Positions 42,675 through 50,680 of a DNA stretch of 64,000 bases are shown one piece after another. The notes beneath the pieces were generated by a model, which saw only the letters and a program-made list of their open reading frames with translations, ran no database searches and was not told the origin of the DNA. Within the stretch, counting starts at the first letter, position 1, and each line of letters opens with the position of its first letter. A program made the translations under genes and the position numbers. Origin of the DNA: Gammaproteobacteria bacterium (lineage in GTDB: Bacteria > Pseudomonadota > Gammaproteobacteria > Steroidobacterales > Foliamicaceae); assembly GCA_009845905.1 (NCBI GenBank), contig VXYS01000006.1, positions 16,166-80,165 of the forward strand, written 5' to 3'.

Positions 42675-43322
42675 CTAAAACCGGAAGGGATCGGGTTGTG
42701 GAGCGTTCGCAAGCGGAGTGGTTACGGTTTCAAACAGGGATTCCTCGATTCGTGACTCGCCGGAAGTGATCAGCAGCGCTTCCATGATCGGCTGCCGGCC
42801 CACGATGCAGAACAGCCGGCCGCCGCTGGCCAGCCAATGCTCGAAGCGGTCGTCGTACTGCGGTATCGAGCCGGTGAGGACTATGGCGTCATAGTCGGAT
42901 TCGGGCTTCCACTCGAATGCATCGGCACGGATTGTTTTCACGTTCGCCAGCGTCGAGAGCTTTTCCGTCGCGCCGGCGTGCAGCTCGGGGGAAATCTCCA
43001 GGCTGTGCACCTCGCCGGCCATCTGCGCCAGACAGGCGGCAAGCCAGCCGCTGCCCGTTCCGACTTCCAGTACGCGGTCGGCGGCCTTGAGGTCGAGCGC
43101 CTGGAGGATCCGGCCCTCCACGGACGGCGTCATCATTTCCTGGCCGCCGGGCAGCGGCAGCGCCAGGTCGGCGTAGGCCAGCGCACGGTACTGCTCCGGC
43201 ACGAAGTCCTCGCGAGGCAGATCGCTGAATACGGACAGCACGCGCTCGTCCAGCACGCTCCAGCACCGCACCTGGCCGCGCACCATCAGCTCCCTCGCCC
43301 GCGCATCCATCTCCTGAACCAT
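42675..43322 (-). CDS. pcm: protein-L-isoaspartate O-methyltransferase family protein
   Basis: PCMT enzymes methylate isoaspartyl residues for repair. The 215-residue sequence has the family N-terminus (RARELMVRGQVRCWSVLDERVLSV), the entry motif FVPEQYRALAYADLALPLPGG, and the SAM motif DRVLEVGTGSGWLAACLAQM. MMTPSVEGRILQALDL replaces the classic region with its SxP motif, so the copy belongs to the divergent short group common upstream of tolC. Catalytic activity on isoaspartate is not certain for this group. It lies 56 bases upstream of tolC and 10 bases downstream of hppA. Confidence 0.85.
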   Translation of the reverse strand: MVQEMDARARELMVRGQVRCWSVLDERVLSVFSDLPREDFVPEQYRALAYADLALPLPGGQEMMTPSVEGRILQALDLKAADRVLEVGTGSGWLAACLAQMAGEVHSLEISPELHAGATEKLSTLANVKTIRADAFEWKPESDYDAIVLTGSIPQYDDRFEHWLASGGRLFCIVGRQPIMEALLITSGESRIEESLFETVTTPLANAPQPDPFRF

Positions 43323-43332
43323 GGTGCTTAGG

Positions 43333-45372
43333 TTACAGGAGGGGGGCGATGAGCAGCGCGACGATGTTGACGATCTTGATCAGGGGGTTGATGGCGGGGC
43401 CGGCGGTGTCCTTGTAGGGGTCGCCGACGGTATCGCCGGTCACCGCCGCGTGGTGCGCTTCCGAGCCCTTGCCGCCCAGCGCGCCGTCCTCCACGTATTT
43501 CTTGGCATTGTCCCAGGCGCCGCCCCCGGTGGTCATCGAGATCGCCACGAACAGCCCGGTGACGATCGAGCCGATCAGCATGCCGCCCAGCGCCCTCGCA
43601 CCCGCGCCCTCGGGCATCAGCCAGCCGATCACCAGCACCAGGACCACCGGCGCCAGCACCGGCAGCAGCGAGGGCACGATCATCTCGCGGATCGCCGCGC
43701 GGGTGAGCAGGTCCACCGCGCGCCCGTAGTCGGGCTTGGCCGTGCCTTCCATGATCCCCGCGATCTCACGGAACTGCCGGCGCACTTCCTGCACCACGCT
43801 GCCGGCCGCGCGTCCCACGGCTTCCATCGCCAGCGCGCCGAACAGGTACGGGATCAGGCCGCCGATGAACAGGCCGATGATCACGGCCGGGTCGTCGAGG
43901 CGGAACACGAAGCTCTTGCCCGCCGCCTGCAGGTTGTGGGTGTAGTCCGCGAACAGCACCAGCGCCGCCAGTCCGGCGGAGCCGATGGCGTAGCCCTTGG
44001 TGACCGCCTTGGTGGTGTTGCCGACGGCGTCCAGCGGGTCGGTGATGTTGCGGATCTCCTCTGGCATTTCGGCCATTTCCGCGATGCCGCCGGCGTTGTC
44101 GGTAATGGGCCCGAAGGCGTCCAGCGCCACGATCATCCCCGTCATCGAAAGCATGGCCGTGGCGGCGATCGCGATGCCGTACAGCCCGGCGAGCTGATAG
44201 GTGAACAGGATGCTCAGGCAGACCGCCAGCACCGGCAGTGCGGTGGCCTTCATCGAAAGGCCGAGCCCGGCGATGATGTTGGTGGCGTGGCCGGTCGAGG
44301 AGGCCTGGGCCAGCTTGCGCACCGGCGAGAACTGCGTGCCGGTGTAGTAGTCGGTGATGAACATGATCACGCCGGTCAGCACCAGGCCGATCAGCGCCGA
44401 ACCGAACAGGCTGGCGGGCGGATACGAGCCGGCGTCGGCCCACATCCGTTGCGTGAGGAACCAGATCCCGATCGCCGCGAGCACGGCGGCCACGATCACG
44501 CCCTTGTACAGCGCGGTCATCACCGCCTGGCCCTTGCCGGCGCGCACGACGAAGGTGCCGATGATGGAGGCCACGATCGATACGGCGCCGATCGCCAGCG
44601 GGTACAGCACCGCCGCGTCGGTCGCCTCCGCTATGGTCAGGTAGCCGAGCAGCATCGTGGCGATGACGGTCACGGCGTAGGTCTCGAACAGGTCGGCGGC
44701 CATTCCGGCGCAATCGCCCACGTTGTCGCCAACGTTGTCGGCGATCACCGCCGGGTTGCGGGGGTCGTCCTCGGGGATGCCGGCTTCGACCTTGCCGACC
44801 AGGTCGGCGCCCACGTCCGCGCCCTTGGTGAATATGCCGCCGCCCAGGCGCGCGAAGATCGAGATCAGCGAACCGCCGAAGGCCAGCCCCACCAGCGCAT
44901 GCAGCACGTCGCCCGTGTCCATGCCCGCGCGGTCCAGCACCAGGTAGTAGCCGGCAACGCCCAGCAGGGCCAGTCCCACGACCAGCATTCCGGTGATCGC
45001 TCCGCCGCGGAAGGCCACCGCCAGCGCGGCGTTCATTCCGTTGTGGGCGGCCTGGGCGGTGCGCGAATTGGCCCGCACCGAGACGTTCATGCCGATATAG
45101 CCGGCCGCGCCGGAAAACGCGGCGCCGAGGAAAAACCCGCCGGCCACGGCCCAGTCGAGCACGAAGCCCAGGATCAGCAGCAGCGGCAGGCCCGCCAGGG
45201 CGACCGTCATGTACTGCCGGTTCAGGTACGCCTTGGCCCCGACCTGCACCGCCGAGGCGATCTCCTGCATCCGCTCGTTGCCCGCATCCAGCTTCAGCAC
45301 CCAGCGCGTGCTCACAAGCCCGTAGAGAATCGCCAATGCCCCGGCGGCGATGGCGCTGTACACATAGTTCAT
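43333..45372 (-). CDS. hppA: membrane-bound proton-pumping pyrophosphatase, K+-independent type
   Basis: HppA couples pyrophosphate hydrolysis to proton export across the inner membrane. The 679-residue protein has about sixteen membrane helices and all substrate motifs: [19 protein letters not shown], the [16 protein letters not shown] block and [19 protein letters not shown]. The residue that sets potassium dependence is Lys in [20 protein letters not shown], where K+-dependent enzymes have Ala, so this should be the K+-independent proton pump. It is divergent from the JAMM gene and upstream of pcm. Confidence 0.95.
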   Translation of the reverse strand: MNYVYSAIAAGALAILYGLVSTRWVLKLDAGNERMQEIASAVQVGAKAYLNRQYMTVALAGLPLLLILGFVLDWAVAGGFFLGAAFSGAAGYIGMNVSVRANSRTAQAAHNGMNAALAVAFRGGAITGMLVVGLALLGVAGYYLVLDRAGMDTGDVLHALVGLAFGGSLISIFARLGGGIFTKGADVGADLVGKVEAGIPEDDPRNPAVIADNVGDNVGDCAGMAADLFETYAVTVIATMLLGYLTIAEATDAAVLYPLAIGAVSIVASIIGTFVVRAGKGQAVMTALYKGVIVAAVLAAIGIWFLTQRMWADAGSYPPASLFGSALIGLVLTGVIMFITDYYTGTQFSPVRKLAQASSTGHATNIIAGLGLSMKATALPVLAVCLSILFTYQLAGLYGIAIAATAMLSMTGMIVALDAFGPITDNAGGIAEMAEMPEEIRNITDPLDAVGNTTKAVTKGYAIGSAGLAALVLFADYTHNLQAAGKSFVFRLDDPAVIIGLFIGGLIPYLFGALAMEAVGRAAGSVVQEVRRQFREIAGIMEGTAKPDYGRAVDLLTRAAIREMIVPSLLPVLAPVVLVLVIGWLMPEGAGARALGGMLIGSIVTGLFVAISMTTGGGAWDNAKKYVEDGALGGKGSEAHHAAVTGDTVGDPYKDTAGPAINPLIKIVNIVALLIAPLL

Positions 45373-45478
45373 AAGGTCTGTCCCAAGCTTCGGGCGAACG
45401 CCCGCAAAACGGCGAATTTTATCCGCTTCCGCGGATAGTAAAATGCCCGATCCGATTCAGCCGCCCCGCGTTTCCCCT

Positions 45479-45895
45479 ATGAACAGGATCAGTCTGCCCG
45501 CCCCGCTGCGGGACGAACTGGCGACGATAGCCGTCGACGGATACCCCTACGAGACCTGTGGTGTCCTGGTGGGCGCCTGCGCGGCCGATGAAGTGCGGGT
45601 CGAGAAAGTGTTCCAGGCCCGCAATCTCAATACCGAGCGGGCGCGGGACCGCTACGTGCTGGACCCCGACGACCTGATGTCGGCCGACCTGGCGGCGCGC
45701 GAGGCCGGCCTGGAAATCGTCGGTTTCTGGCACACCCACCCCGATCACCCGGCGCTTCCGTCGGAGACCGACCGCGAGGCCGCCTGGGACGGGTATTCCT
45801 ACGTCATCCTTTCGGTGAGCGGAGCGCGGGTCGAGGACCTGCGCTCGTGGCGCCTGAACGGCGAGGGTTTCGCGGAAGAGCAGGTGGCGGCATGA
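45479..45895 (+). CDS. JAMM/MPN+ metallopeptidase (Mec+/QbsD-like)
   Basis: JAMM peptidases with sulfur carrier substrates either trim the carrier tail or release cysteine from it. ATG 45479 gives 138 residues. The full zinc motif is present: Glu25 (YPYETCGVLVG), then HTHPDHPALPSETD with His85, His87, Ser95 and Asp98 in exact HxH-x7-S-x2-D spacing. It is the first gene of a four-gene overlapping operon with a sulfur carrier, a rhodanese-E1 and a CysM homologue, the same set of functions as mycobacterial Mec+, CysO, MoeZ and CysM. The carrier's masked tail suggests that it may act as the maturation protease, as QbsD does. Confidence 0.92.
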   Translation: MNRISLPAPLRDELATIAVDGYPYETCGVLVGACAADEVRVEKVFQARNLNTERARDRYVLDPDDLMSADLAAREAGLEIVGFWHTHPDHPALPSETDREAAWDGYSYVILSVSGARVEDLRSWRLNGEGFAEEQVAA

Positions 45896-46176
45896 GCAGG
45901 GTAATCGTGCGCATCCCCACGCCGCTGCGCGGTTTCGCCGGGGGCAACAGCGAAATCGCCGCCGAGGGCGCCGATGTGGGCGCCGTCCTGAGCGCGGTCG
46001 GCGCCGCCCACCCCGAACTGCTGGCGCGGGTCATGAAGGACGACGGGCAGCCCCGCGAATTCGTGAACATCTATCTCGGCAGCGACAACGTGCGCACGCT
46101 GGACGGCATGAACACTCCGGTGGGCGAGGGCGACGTGCTCTCGATCCTGCCCGCGGTGGCGGGCGGCGCAGAATGA
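45892..46176 (+). CDS. ubiquitin-like sulfur carrier (CysO/QbsE/MoaD-like) with masked Gly-Gly
   Basis: The 94-residue beta-grasp protein starts MSRVIVRIPTPLRGFAGG and has the ThiS/MoaD pattern, including NIYLGSDNVRTLDGMNTPV and GDVLSILPAVAGG. The diglycine that is normally the C-terminus and becomes the thiocarboxylate is at Gly91-Gly92 and is followed by Ala93-Glu94. The protein therefore needs trimming before activation, a job for the JAMM peptidase directly upstream. N-terminal and core length match CysO rather than the shorter ThiS. It overlaps both neighbours by four bases (ATGA). Confidence 0.92.
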   Translation: MSRVIVRIPTPLRGFAGGNSEIAAEGADVGAVLSAVGAAHPELLARVMKDDGQPREFVNIYLGSDNVRTLDGMNTPVGEGDVLSILPAVAGGAE

Positions 46177-47342
46177 GGGCCAGGGACCGCCGGCTGGCCG
46201 ACATCCGGAGCAAGGTCCCGGAAGTCAGTCCGCGCGAGGCGCTGGACCTGCAAAGGTCGGGCGCGGCGCTGATCGACGTGCGCGATGCGTCCGAAGTCGC
46301 CCAGGGCAGCCCCGGCGGCGCGCTCAGGCTGGACCGCAGCTTCCTGGAACTGAGGATCGAGGAGGCGATACCGGATCTGGACCGCACGCTGGTGGTCACC
46401 TGCGCCAGCGGCCAGCGGTCGCTGTTCGCGGCCGACGATTTACGGCGCATGGGCTATCGCGACGTGCGTTCGCTGGCCGGCGGATTCAATGGCTGGAAGG
46501 ACGAGGGCCTGCCGTTCGAGATCCCGAAGATGCTCAACGCCGACGCCCGGGAGCGCTATTCGCGCCACCTGGTGATGCCGGAAGTGGGCGAGGCCGGCCA
46601 ATTGAAGCTGCTGGAAAGCCGGGTGCTGCTGATCGGCGCCGGCGGGATCGGTTCGCCGGCGGCGCTGTACCTGGCCGCGGCCGGCGTCGGCACGCTCGGC
46701 ATCGTCGATCACGATGTCGTGGACCGCAGCAACCTGCAGCGCCAGATCCTGCACTCCGACGAGCGCGTGGGCGTCTCCAAGGTGGCCTCGGCGCGCGAGG
46801 CCGTGCTGGCGCTGAATCCGGCCGTCAACGTGATCGAGCACCAGTTGCGCCTGGAGAGCGCCAACGTCGAGGAGGTGTTCGAGGGCTACGACGTCGTGGT
46901 GGACGGGTCCGACAACTTTGCCACGCGCTACCTGGTCAACGACGCCTGCGTCAAGCACGGGATCCCCAACGTGCACGGCTCGGTGTTCCGCTTCGAGGGG
47001 CAGGTAACGGTTTTCTGGCCCGCCCGCGAAGGTGCGCCGGGACCTTGCTACCGCTGCCTGTACCCGGAGCCGCCGCCGCCGGAACTGGCGCCGTCGTGCG
47101 CCGAGGCGGGCGTGCTGGGCATATTGCCGGGCGTGGTGGGGCTGCTGGAAGCGGTGGAAACGATCAAGATCCTGCTCGGCGCCGGCGACCTGCTGGTGGG
47201 CCGGCTGCTGCACTACGACGCCCTGTCCGCGCGTTTCACCGAATTCAAACAGGCCCGCAACCCGGAATGCCGCTATTGCGCCGACGGCGCGGAGTTTCCC
47301 GGCTACATCGACTACCAGGAGTTCTGCGCCCTTGCCGGATAG
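46173..47342 (+). CDS. rhodanese-E1 fusion activating the sulfur carrier (MoeZ/ThiF-like)
   Basis: This 389-residue protein should adenylate the carrier's C-terminus and load sulfur on it. Residues 1-118 form a rhodanese domain with the persulfide loop CASGQRS at Cys77. Residues 125-389 form the ThiF/MoeB E1 domain: ATP motif GAGGIGSPAA (155-164), DRSNLQRQILH, DGSDNFATRYLVND, zinc cysteines 292/295 and 366/369, and Cys309 in SCAEAGVLGILPGVVG. In MoeZ and eukaryotic MOCS3 the rhodanese is C-terminal; here the order is reversed. It is coupled to the carrier by ATGA and to cysM by an 11-base overlap. Confidence 0.92.
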   Translation: MRARDRRLADIRSKVPEVSPREALDLQRSGAALIDVRDASEVAQGSPGGALRLDRSFLELRIEEAIPDLDRTLVVTCASGQRSLFAADDLRRMGYRDVRSLAGGFNGWKDEGLPFEIPKMLNADARERYSRHLVMPEVGEAGQLKLLESRVLLIGAGGIGSPAALYLAAAGVGTLGIVDHDVVDRSNLQRQILHSDERVGVSKVASAREAVLALNPAVNVIEHQLRLESANVEEVFEGYDVVVDGSDNFATRYLVNDACVKHGIPNVHGSVFRFEGQVTVFWPAREGAPGPCYRCLYPEPPPPELAPSCAEAGVLGILPGVVGLLEAVETIKILLGAGDLLVGRLLHYDALSARFTEFKQARNPECRYCADGAEFPGYIDYQEFCALAG

Positions 47343-48249
47343 TCGCGCAGGCGTTTTCGCCGGAATCGGCGACACACCGCTGGTCGAACTGGACTTCCTC
47401 GAGGAAATCCCCGAAGGGGTGCGGCTGTTCGCCAAGCTGGAGAGCAGCAATCCCGGCGGCTCGATCAAGGACCGGCCGGTTGCCCGCATGCTGTCGGCCG
47501 CGCTGCGCGACGGGCGCCTGGAAGGGGGCCGGCGGCTGCTGGATTCCTCCTCCGGAAATGCGGGCATCGCCTACGCGATGCTGGGCGCCGCGCTGGATAT
47601 TCCGGTCACGCTGGTCGTGCCCGGCAACGCCAGCCGCGAGCGCCTGCAACGGATCCGGGCGCACGGCGCGGAACTGATCCTGACCGATCCCATCGAGGGC
47701 TACGACCACGCGCTGCGCGAGTCGCAGCGGCTGGCCGCCGAACAGCCCGAGCGCTATTGGCACTGCGACCAGTATTCCAATGAAGAGAACTGGCGGGCGC
47801 ACTATGACGGCACCGGCGCCGAGCTGCTGGCGCAGGTCGGCGACGCGGCCGGGAGCGCGCCCGACGCCTTCGTGGCGGGGGTGGGCACCGGCGGAACCAT
47901 TACCGGCGCCGGCCACAGGCTACGCGAAGCCAATCCGTCGCTGCGCATCACCTGCGTGATTCCCGACGTGTTCCCGGGGATCGAGGGCCTGAAGCCGCTG
48001 GGCGCGCCCGACGACATCGTGCCCGCGATCCTGCACGAGGACCTGATCGACGAACGCGTCGACGTGCGCATGGAGCAGGCGACGGCCATATGCCGGCGGC
48101 TCTCCAAAGCCGGGCTGTTCGTGGGCCCTTCGTCCGGCGCCTACGTGCACGCCGCCCTTCAGGTCGCCGCCACCGGTCGCTACCCGGTCGTCGCCACCAT
48201 CCTTTCCGACGGTGGCGAGCGCTACTCCTCCACCGGCATGTGGGGCTAA
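47332..48249 (+). CDS. cysM: CysM-type cysteine synthase (thiocarboxylate-dependent candidate)
   Basis: This PLP enzyme of the cysteine synthase family has 305 residues. The start is TTG 47332, ten bases after AGGAG and overlapping the E1 gene; no ATG or GTG fits. The PLP lysine is Lys46 (NPGGSIKDRPV), with the substrate loop DSSSGNAGIAYAML, the phosphate loop GTGGTITGAGH and the cofactor Ser in VGPSSGAYVHAAL. The C-terminal GGERYSSTGMW matches CysM and CBS-type enzymes. The linked carrier suggests it uses carrier thiocarboxylate rather than free sulfide, with O-phosphoserine or O-acetylserine as acceptor, but that is inferred. Confidence 0.92.
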   Translation: MPDSRAGVFAGIGDTPLVELDFLEEIPEGVRLFAKLESSNPGGSIKDRPVARMLSAALRDGRLEGGRRLLDSSSGNAGIAYAMLGAALDIPVTLVVPGNASRERLQRIRAHGAELILTDPIEGYDHALRESQRLAAEQPERYWHCDQYSNEENWRAHYDGTGAELLAQVGDAAGSAPDAFVAGVGTGGTITGAGHRLREANPSLRITCVIPDVFPGIEGLKPLGAPDDIVPAILHEDLIDERVDVRMEQATAICRRLSKAGLFVGPSSGAYVHAALQVAATGRYPVVATILSDGGERYSSTGMWG

Positions 48250-49049
48250 ACGGGGACGGTGTAGTTCAGGGGGAGGCGGCCGCCGTCGGCGAACAGGGTC
48301 TGGCCGGTGATGTACGAGGCCATGTCGCTGGCCAGGAATACTGCGACCGAGGCGATTTCCTCCGGTTGACCCAGGCGGCCCATCGGCGTGCGCGAGAGGA
48401 TCATGCGGCGCGCGTTTTCGTCGGTCATCACGGACTTGAGGATGTCGGTCTCGATCGAGCCGGGGCCGATCGCGTTGACCCGTACGCCGTGCTCGGCCAG
48501 GCCCAGGGCCATGACGCGGGTCAGTTGCGAGAGCCCGCCCTTGGACACCACGTAGGCGAGCTGGTTGGGTATAGCCAGCCGTTCGTTGACCGACGACATG
48601 TAGAGGATGCTGCCCCGGCTCTCGCGCTTGACCATTTCTCGGGCCGCGAGCTGTCCCAGTACGAACCCGGCGCGCAGGTTGACGCGATGCACGCGGTCGA
48701 AATCCTCGCGGCTGGCCGTCAGCACGTCGCCGGGCGCCAGGATGCCGGCATTGCTGAGCAGGATGTCCAGGCCGTCGAAGTGGTCCGCCGTGGCGGCGAT
48801 CAGGCCCTCGCACTGCTCGTCGTCGGCCACGTCGCAGTAATGCGCCAGGGTCGTGGCGCCGGTTTCCGCGGCGATCTCGCGCGCCGCCTGCTCGCAGCCT
48901 TTCCGGTCGACGTCCGCCAGCGCGACGCCGGCGCCGTGTTGCGCAAAGGCCAGCGCGCAGGCCCGGCCGATGCCATTTGCCGCGCCGGTCACGACGGCGG
49001 TCCTGCCTTCGAGAAGCTGTCCTCGCTCTATTGCTGCTTGAGGTACCAC
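48246..49049 (-). CDS. short-chain dehydrogenase/reductase of the catabolic island
   Basis: The 267-residue SDR has AVVTGAANGIGRACALAFA, ALADVDRKG (an Asp that favours NAD), ILLSNAGILAPGDVL, and the catalytic region MSSVNERLAIPNQLAYVVSKGGL, with Ser, Tyr and Lys. The start is taken as GTG 49049, eight bases after GAGGAAA; longer frames run far into the upstream gene. It overlaps the deacetylase-like gene upstream by 22 bases and ends convergently on cysM with a 4-base overlap. Substrate unknown; presumably an alcohol intermediate of the local pathway. Confidence 0.82.
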   Translation of the reverse strand: MVPQAAIERGQLLEGRTAVVTGAANGIGRACALAFAQHGAGVALADVDRKGCEQAAREIAAETGATTLAHYCDVADDEQCEGLIAATADHFDGLDILLSNAGILAPGDVLTASREDFDRVHRVNLRAGFVLGQLAAREMVKRESRGSILYMSSVNERLAIPNQLAYVVSKGGLSQLTRVMALGLAEHGVRVNAIGPGSIETDILKSVMTDENARRMILSRTPMGRLGQPEEIASVAVFLASDMASYITGQTLFADGGRLPLNYTVPV

Positions 49050-49915
49050 TCGGCGATTTCCTCGCGCGTCGTCCACCACACGCCCGGCAGCGACCTGGCG
49101 TGCTCGACGAACTCGCGCAGCGCGCGCATCCGGTAGGCGCGTCCGGAAACGTGCGGATGCAGCCCCACATTCATCATTCGCGCCTGCGTCGCGCCTTCCC
49201 GGTACAGCTCGTCGAGTTCGTCGATCAGGATGTCGCGGAACTCGTCGGTCGTGTGGCCGCGCCGCGTGAGGATCGTGAAGTCGTTGATTTCATTGGAGTA
49301 CGGGGTGGAAACGATGTTACCGTGCGGGGTCCGGATCAGGTACGGCTGATCGTCGTTCATCAGGTCGCAGTAGAACAGCAGCCCGGCCTCGGCCAGGATC
49401 CCCGGCGTGGCCTGGGTGCCGCGCAGCGACGAGGACAGCCAGCCGCGCGCCTTGCGCCCGACCGTGCGCTCGTAGATGTCCAGCGTGCGCTGGATCACCT
49501 GGCGCTCGCTCTCCTCGTCGCCGGAAAAGTCCGTCAGCAGCTCGCCCTGCTCGTAGTTGTGCGCGATCAGTTCGCAGCCGCGCTCCATGGCGGCCTGCAC
49601 CATCGGCAGGCGCCGCTCGCAGGTCACGGCATTGAGCGTGCAGCCCGGCGTGACGCCCAGTTCGTCGAACAGTTCAAACTGCCGCCAGATGCCCACGCGC
49701 TGGCCGTATTCGCGCCAGGTGTAGTTCGGAAAATCCGCCACCCGGCCCGGCAGAGCGTCGGGCAGGACCGGCGGTCCGCCGGCGTAGTACGGCGCGTCGG
49801 TGTCCTTGGTCAGGTCCCAGGTTTCGAGATTGAACGTGATCAGCAGCGCGACGCGCTTGCCGTCCGGCCATTCGAGCCGCGGCCGCTGCGTGATCGGCGT
49901 GTAGTCGTATTCCAT
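49028..49915 (-). CDS. PuuE-like polysaccharide deacetylase-fold hydrolase 1
   Basis: The 295-residue protein has the NodB-type barrel of the PuuE/allantoinase branch. After PRLEWPDGKRVALLITFNLE come WREYGQRVGIWRQFELFDELG, LIAHNYEQGE, the RGWLSSSLRGT segment, YCDLMNDDQPYLIRT, and the late metal or substrate His region NVGLHPHVSGRAYRMRAL. PuuE hydrolyses amide bonds in allantoin without a metal; members of this group act on other cyclic or linear amides. Two paralogues lie at 52365 and 53287. It is upstream of the SDR and eight bases downstream of the racemase-like gene. Confidence 0.83.
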   Translation of the reverse strand: MEYDYTPITQRPRLEWPDGKRVALLITFNLETWDLTKDTDAPYYAGGPPVLPDALPGRVADFPNYTWREYGQRVGIWRQFELFDELGVTPGCTLNAVTCERRLPMVQAAMERGCELIAHNYEQGELLTDFSGDEESERQVIQRTLDIYERTVGRKARGWLSSSLRGTQATPGILAEAGLLFYCDLMNDDQPYLIRTPHGNIVSTPYSNEINDFTILTRRGHTTDEFRDILIDELDELYREGATQARMMNVGLHPHVSGRAYRMRALREFVEHARSLPGVWWTTREEIAEWYLKQQ

Positions 49916-49922
49916 TTGGGAA

Positions 49923-50669
49923 CTAGTGTTCGGCGAGCAGGGAGCCGAAGCCGTAAACCTTGTCTTCGATCCCGTTCTGCCGCAGCGCGTGCCAGTAGGT
50001 GCAGGTGTTGATCGCCAGCACCGGCTTGTCCAGCCAGTTCTCGGCCTCCGGCGCGATGTGCGCGAACGCCAGGTTCGTGCCCACCTGGATGATCAGATCC
50101 ACCGAGTTGTCGTTGACCTCGTGTACCGACCGACGCAGCGTGGCCGGGGTCTCGTGCGCGATCAGCATCGGGCTCTTGCTCTTCAGCCCCACCAGGTGGA
50201 CCACCTCGAAGCCGCAGCCCTCGAAGAAGTTGCGCACTTCCTTGTCTCCCACGGGCATGTAGGGGGTGATCACGCCGATCCGCCTGATGTCGCCGTAGCA
50301 TGCGATGGCGTCGCGGCAGGCGTGCGAGCCCAGTCCCACAGACACGCCGGCGCGCTTCTCAAGATTCTTCTTGAGTTGTTCGGCGCCGAGCACGCCCTCC
50401 CAGAACGTTTCGGCCGACATGCCCATCACGACGTAGTCCGGGCTGCAGGTCATGACGCGGTCCACGGCGGTTTCGGTTTCCGCACGGATGTTCTCCATCA
50501 GCTGCAGGAACTCCTCGTCGCTGTTCACGGGATCATCCGGAATCCAGGCGCGCGAGAAATGATTGGTCACGCCGCGCGGACGCATGTCGTCGTATTCCGG
50601 CTGCACGCTGGTGTTGGTGGACGGCGCCACCACGCCGAACTTCATGCGCCATCCCAGGGTATCGGTCAT
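49923..50669 (-). CDS. maleate isomerase / arylmalonate decarboxylase family protein lacking the usual cysteines
   Basis: The 248-residue product belongs to the Asp/Glu racemase superfamily close to maleate isomerases: WRMKFGVVAPSTNTSVQPEYDDM at the N-terminus (key part GVVAPSTNTSVQPEY), RIGVITPYMPVGDKEVRNFF, and the segment TNLAFAHIAPEAENWLDKPV with WHALR. The two catalytic cysteines of maleate isomerase appear replaced: Met84 in VMGMSAETFW and Gly197 in IQVGTNL. A cysteine at 223 (INTCTYW) is close by in sequence. The enzyme may be a distinct subfamily with different chemistry. It is 11 bases downstream of the alpha/beta hydrolase. Confidence 0.8.
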   Translation of the reverse strand: MTDTLGWRMKFGVVAPSTNTSVQPEYDDMRPRGVTNHFSRAWIPDDPVNSDEEFLQLMENIRAETETAVDRVMTCSPDYVVMGMSAETFWEGVLGAEQLKKNLEKRAGVSVGLGSHACRDAIACYGDIRRIGVITPYMPVGDKEVRNFFEGCGFEVVHLVGLKSKSPMLIAHETPATLRRSVHEVNDNSVDLIIQVGTNLAFAHIAPEAENWLDKPVLAINTCTYWHALRQNGIEDKVYGFGSLLAEH

Positions 50670-50680
50670 GTCGGGTTCCC

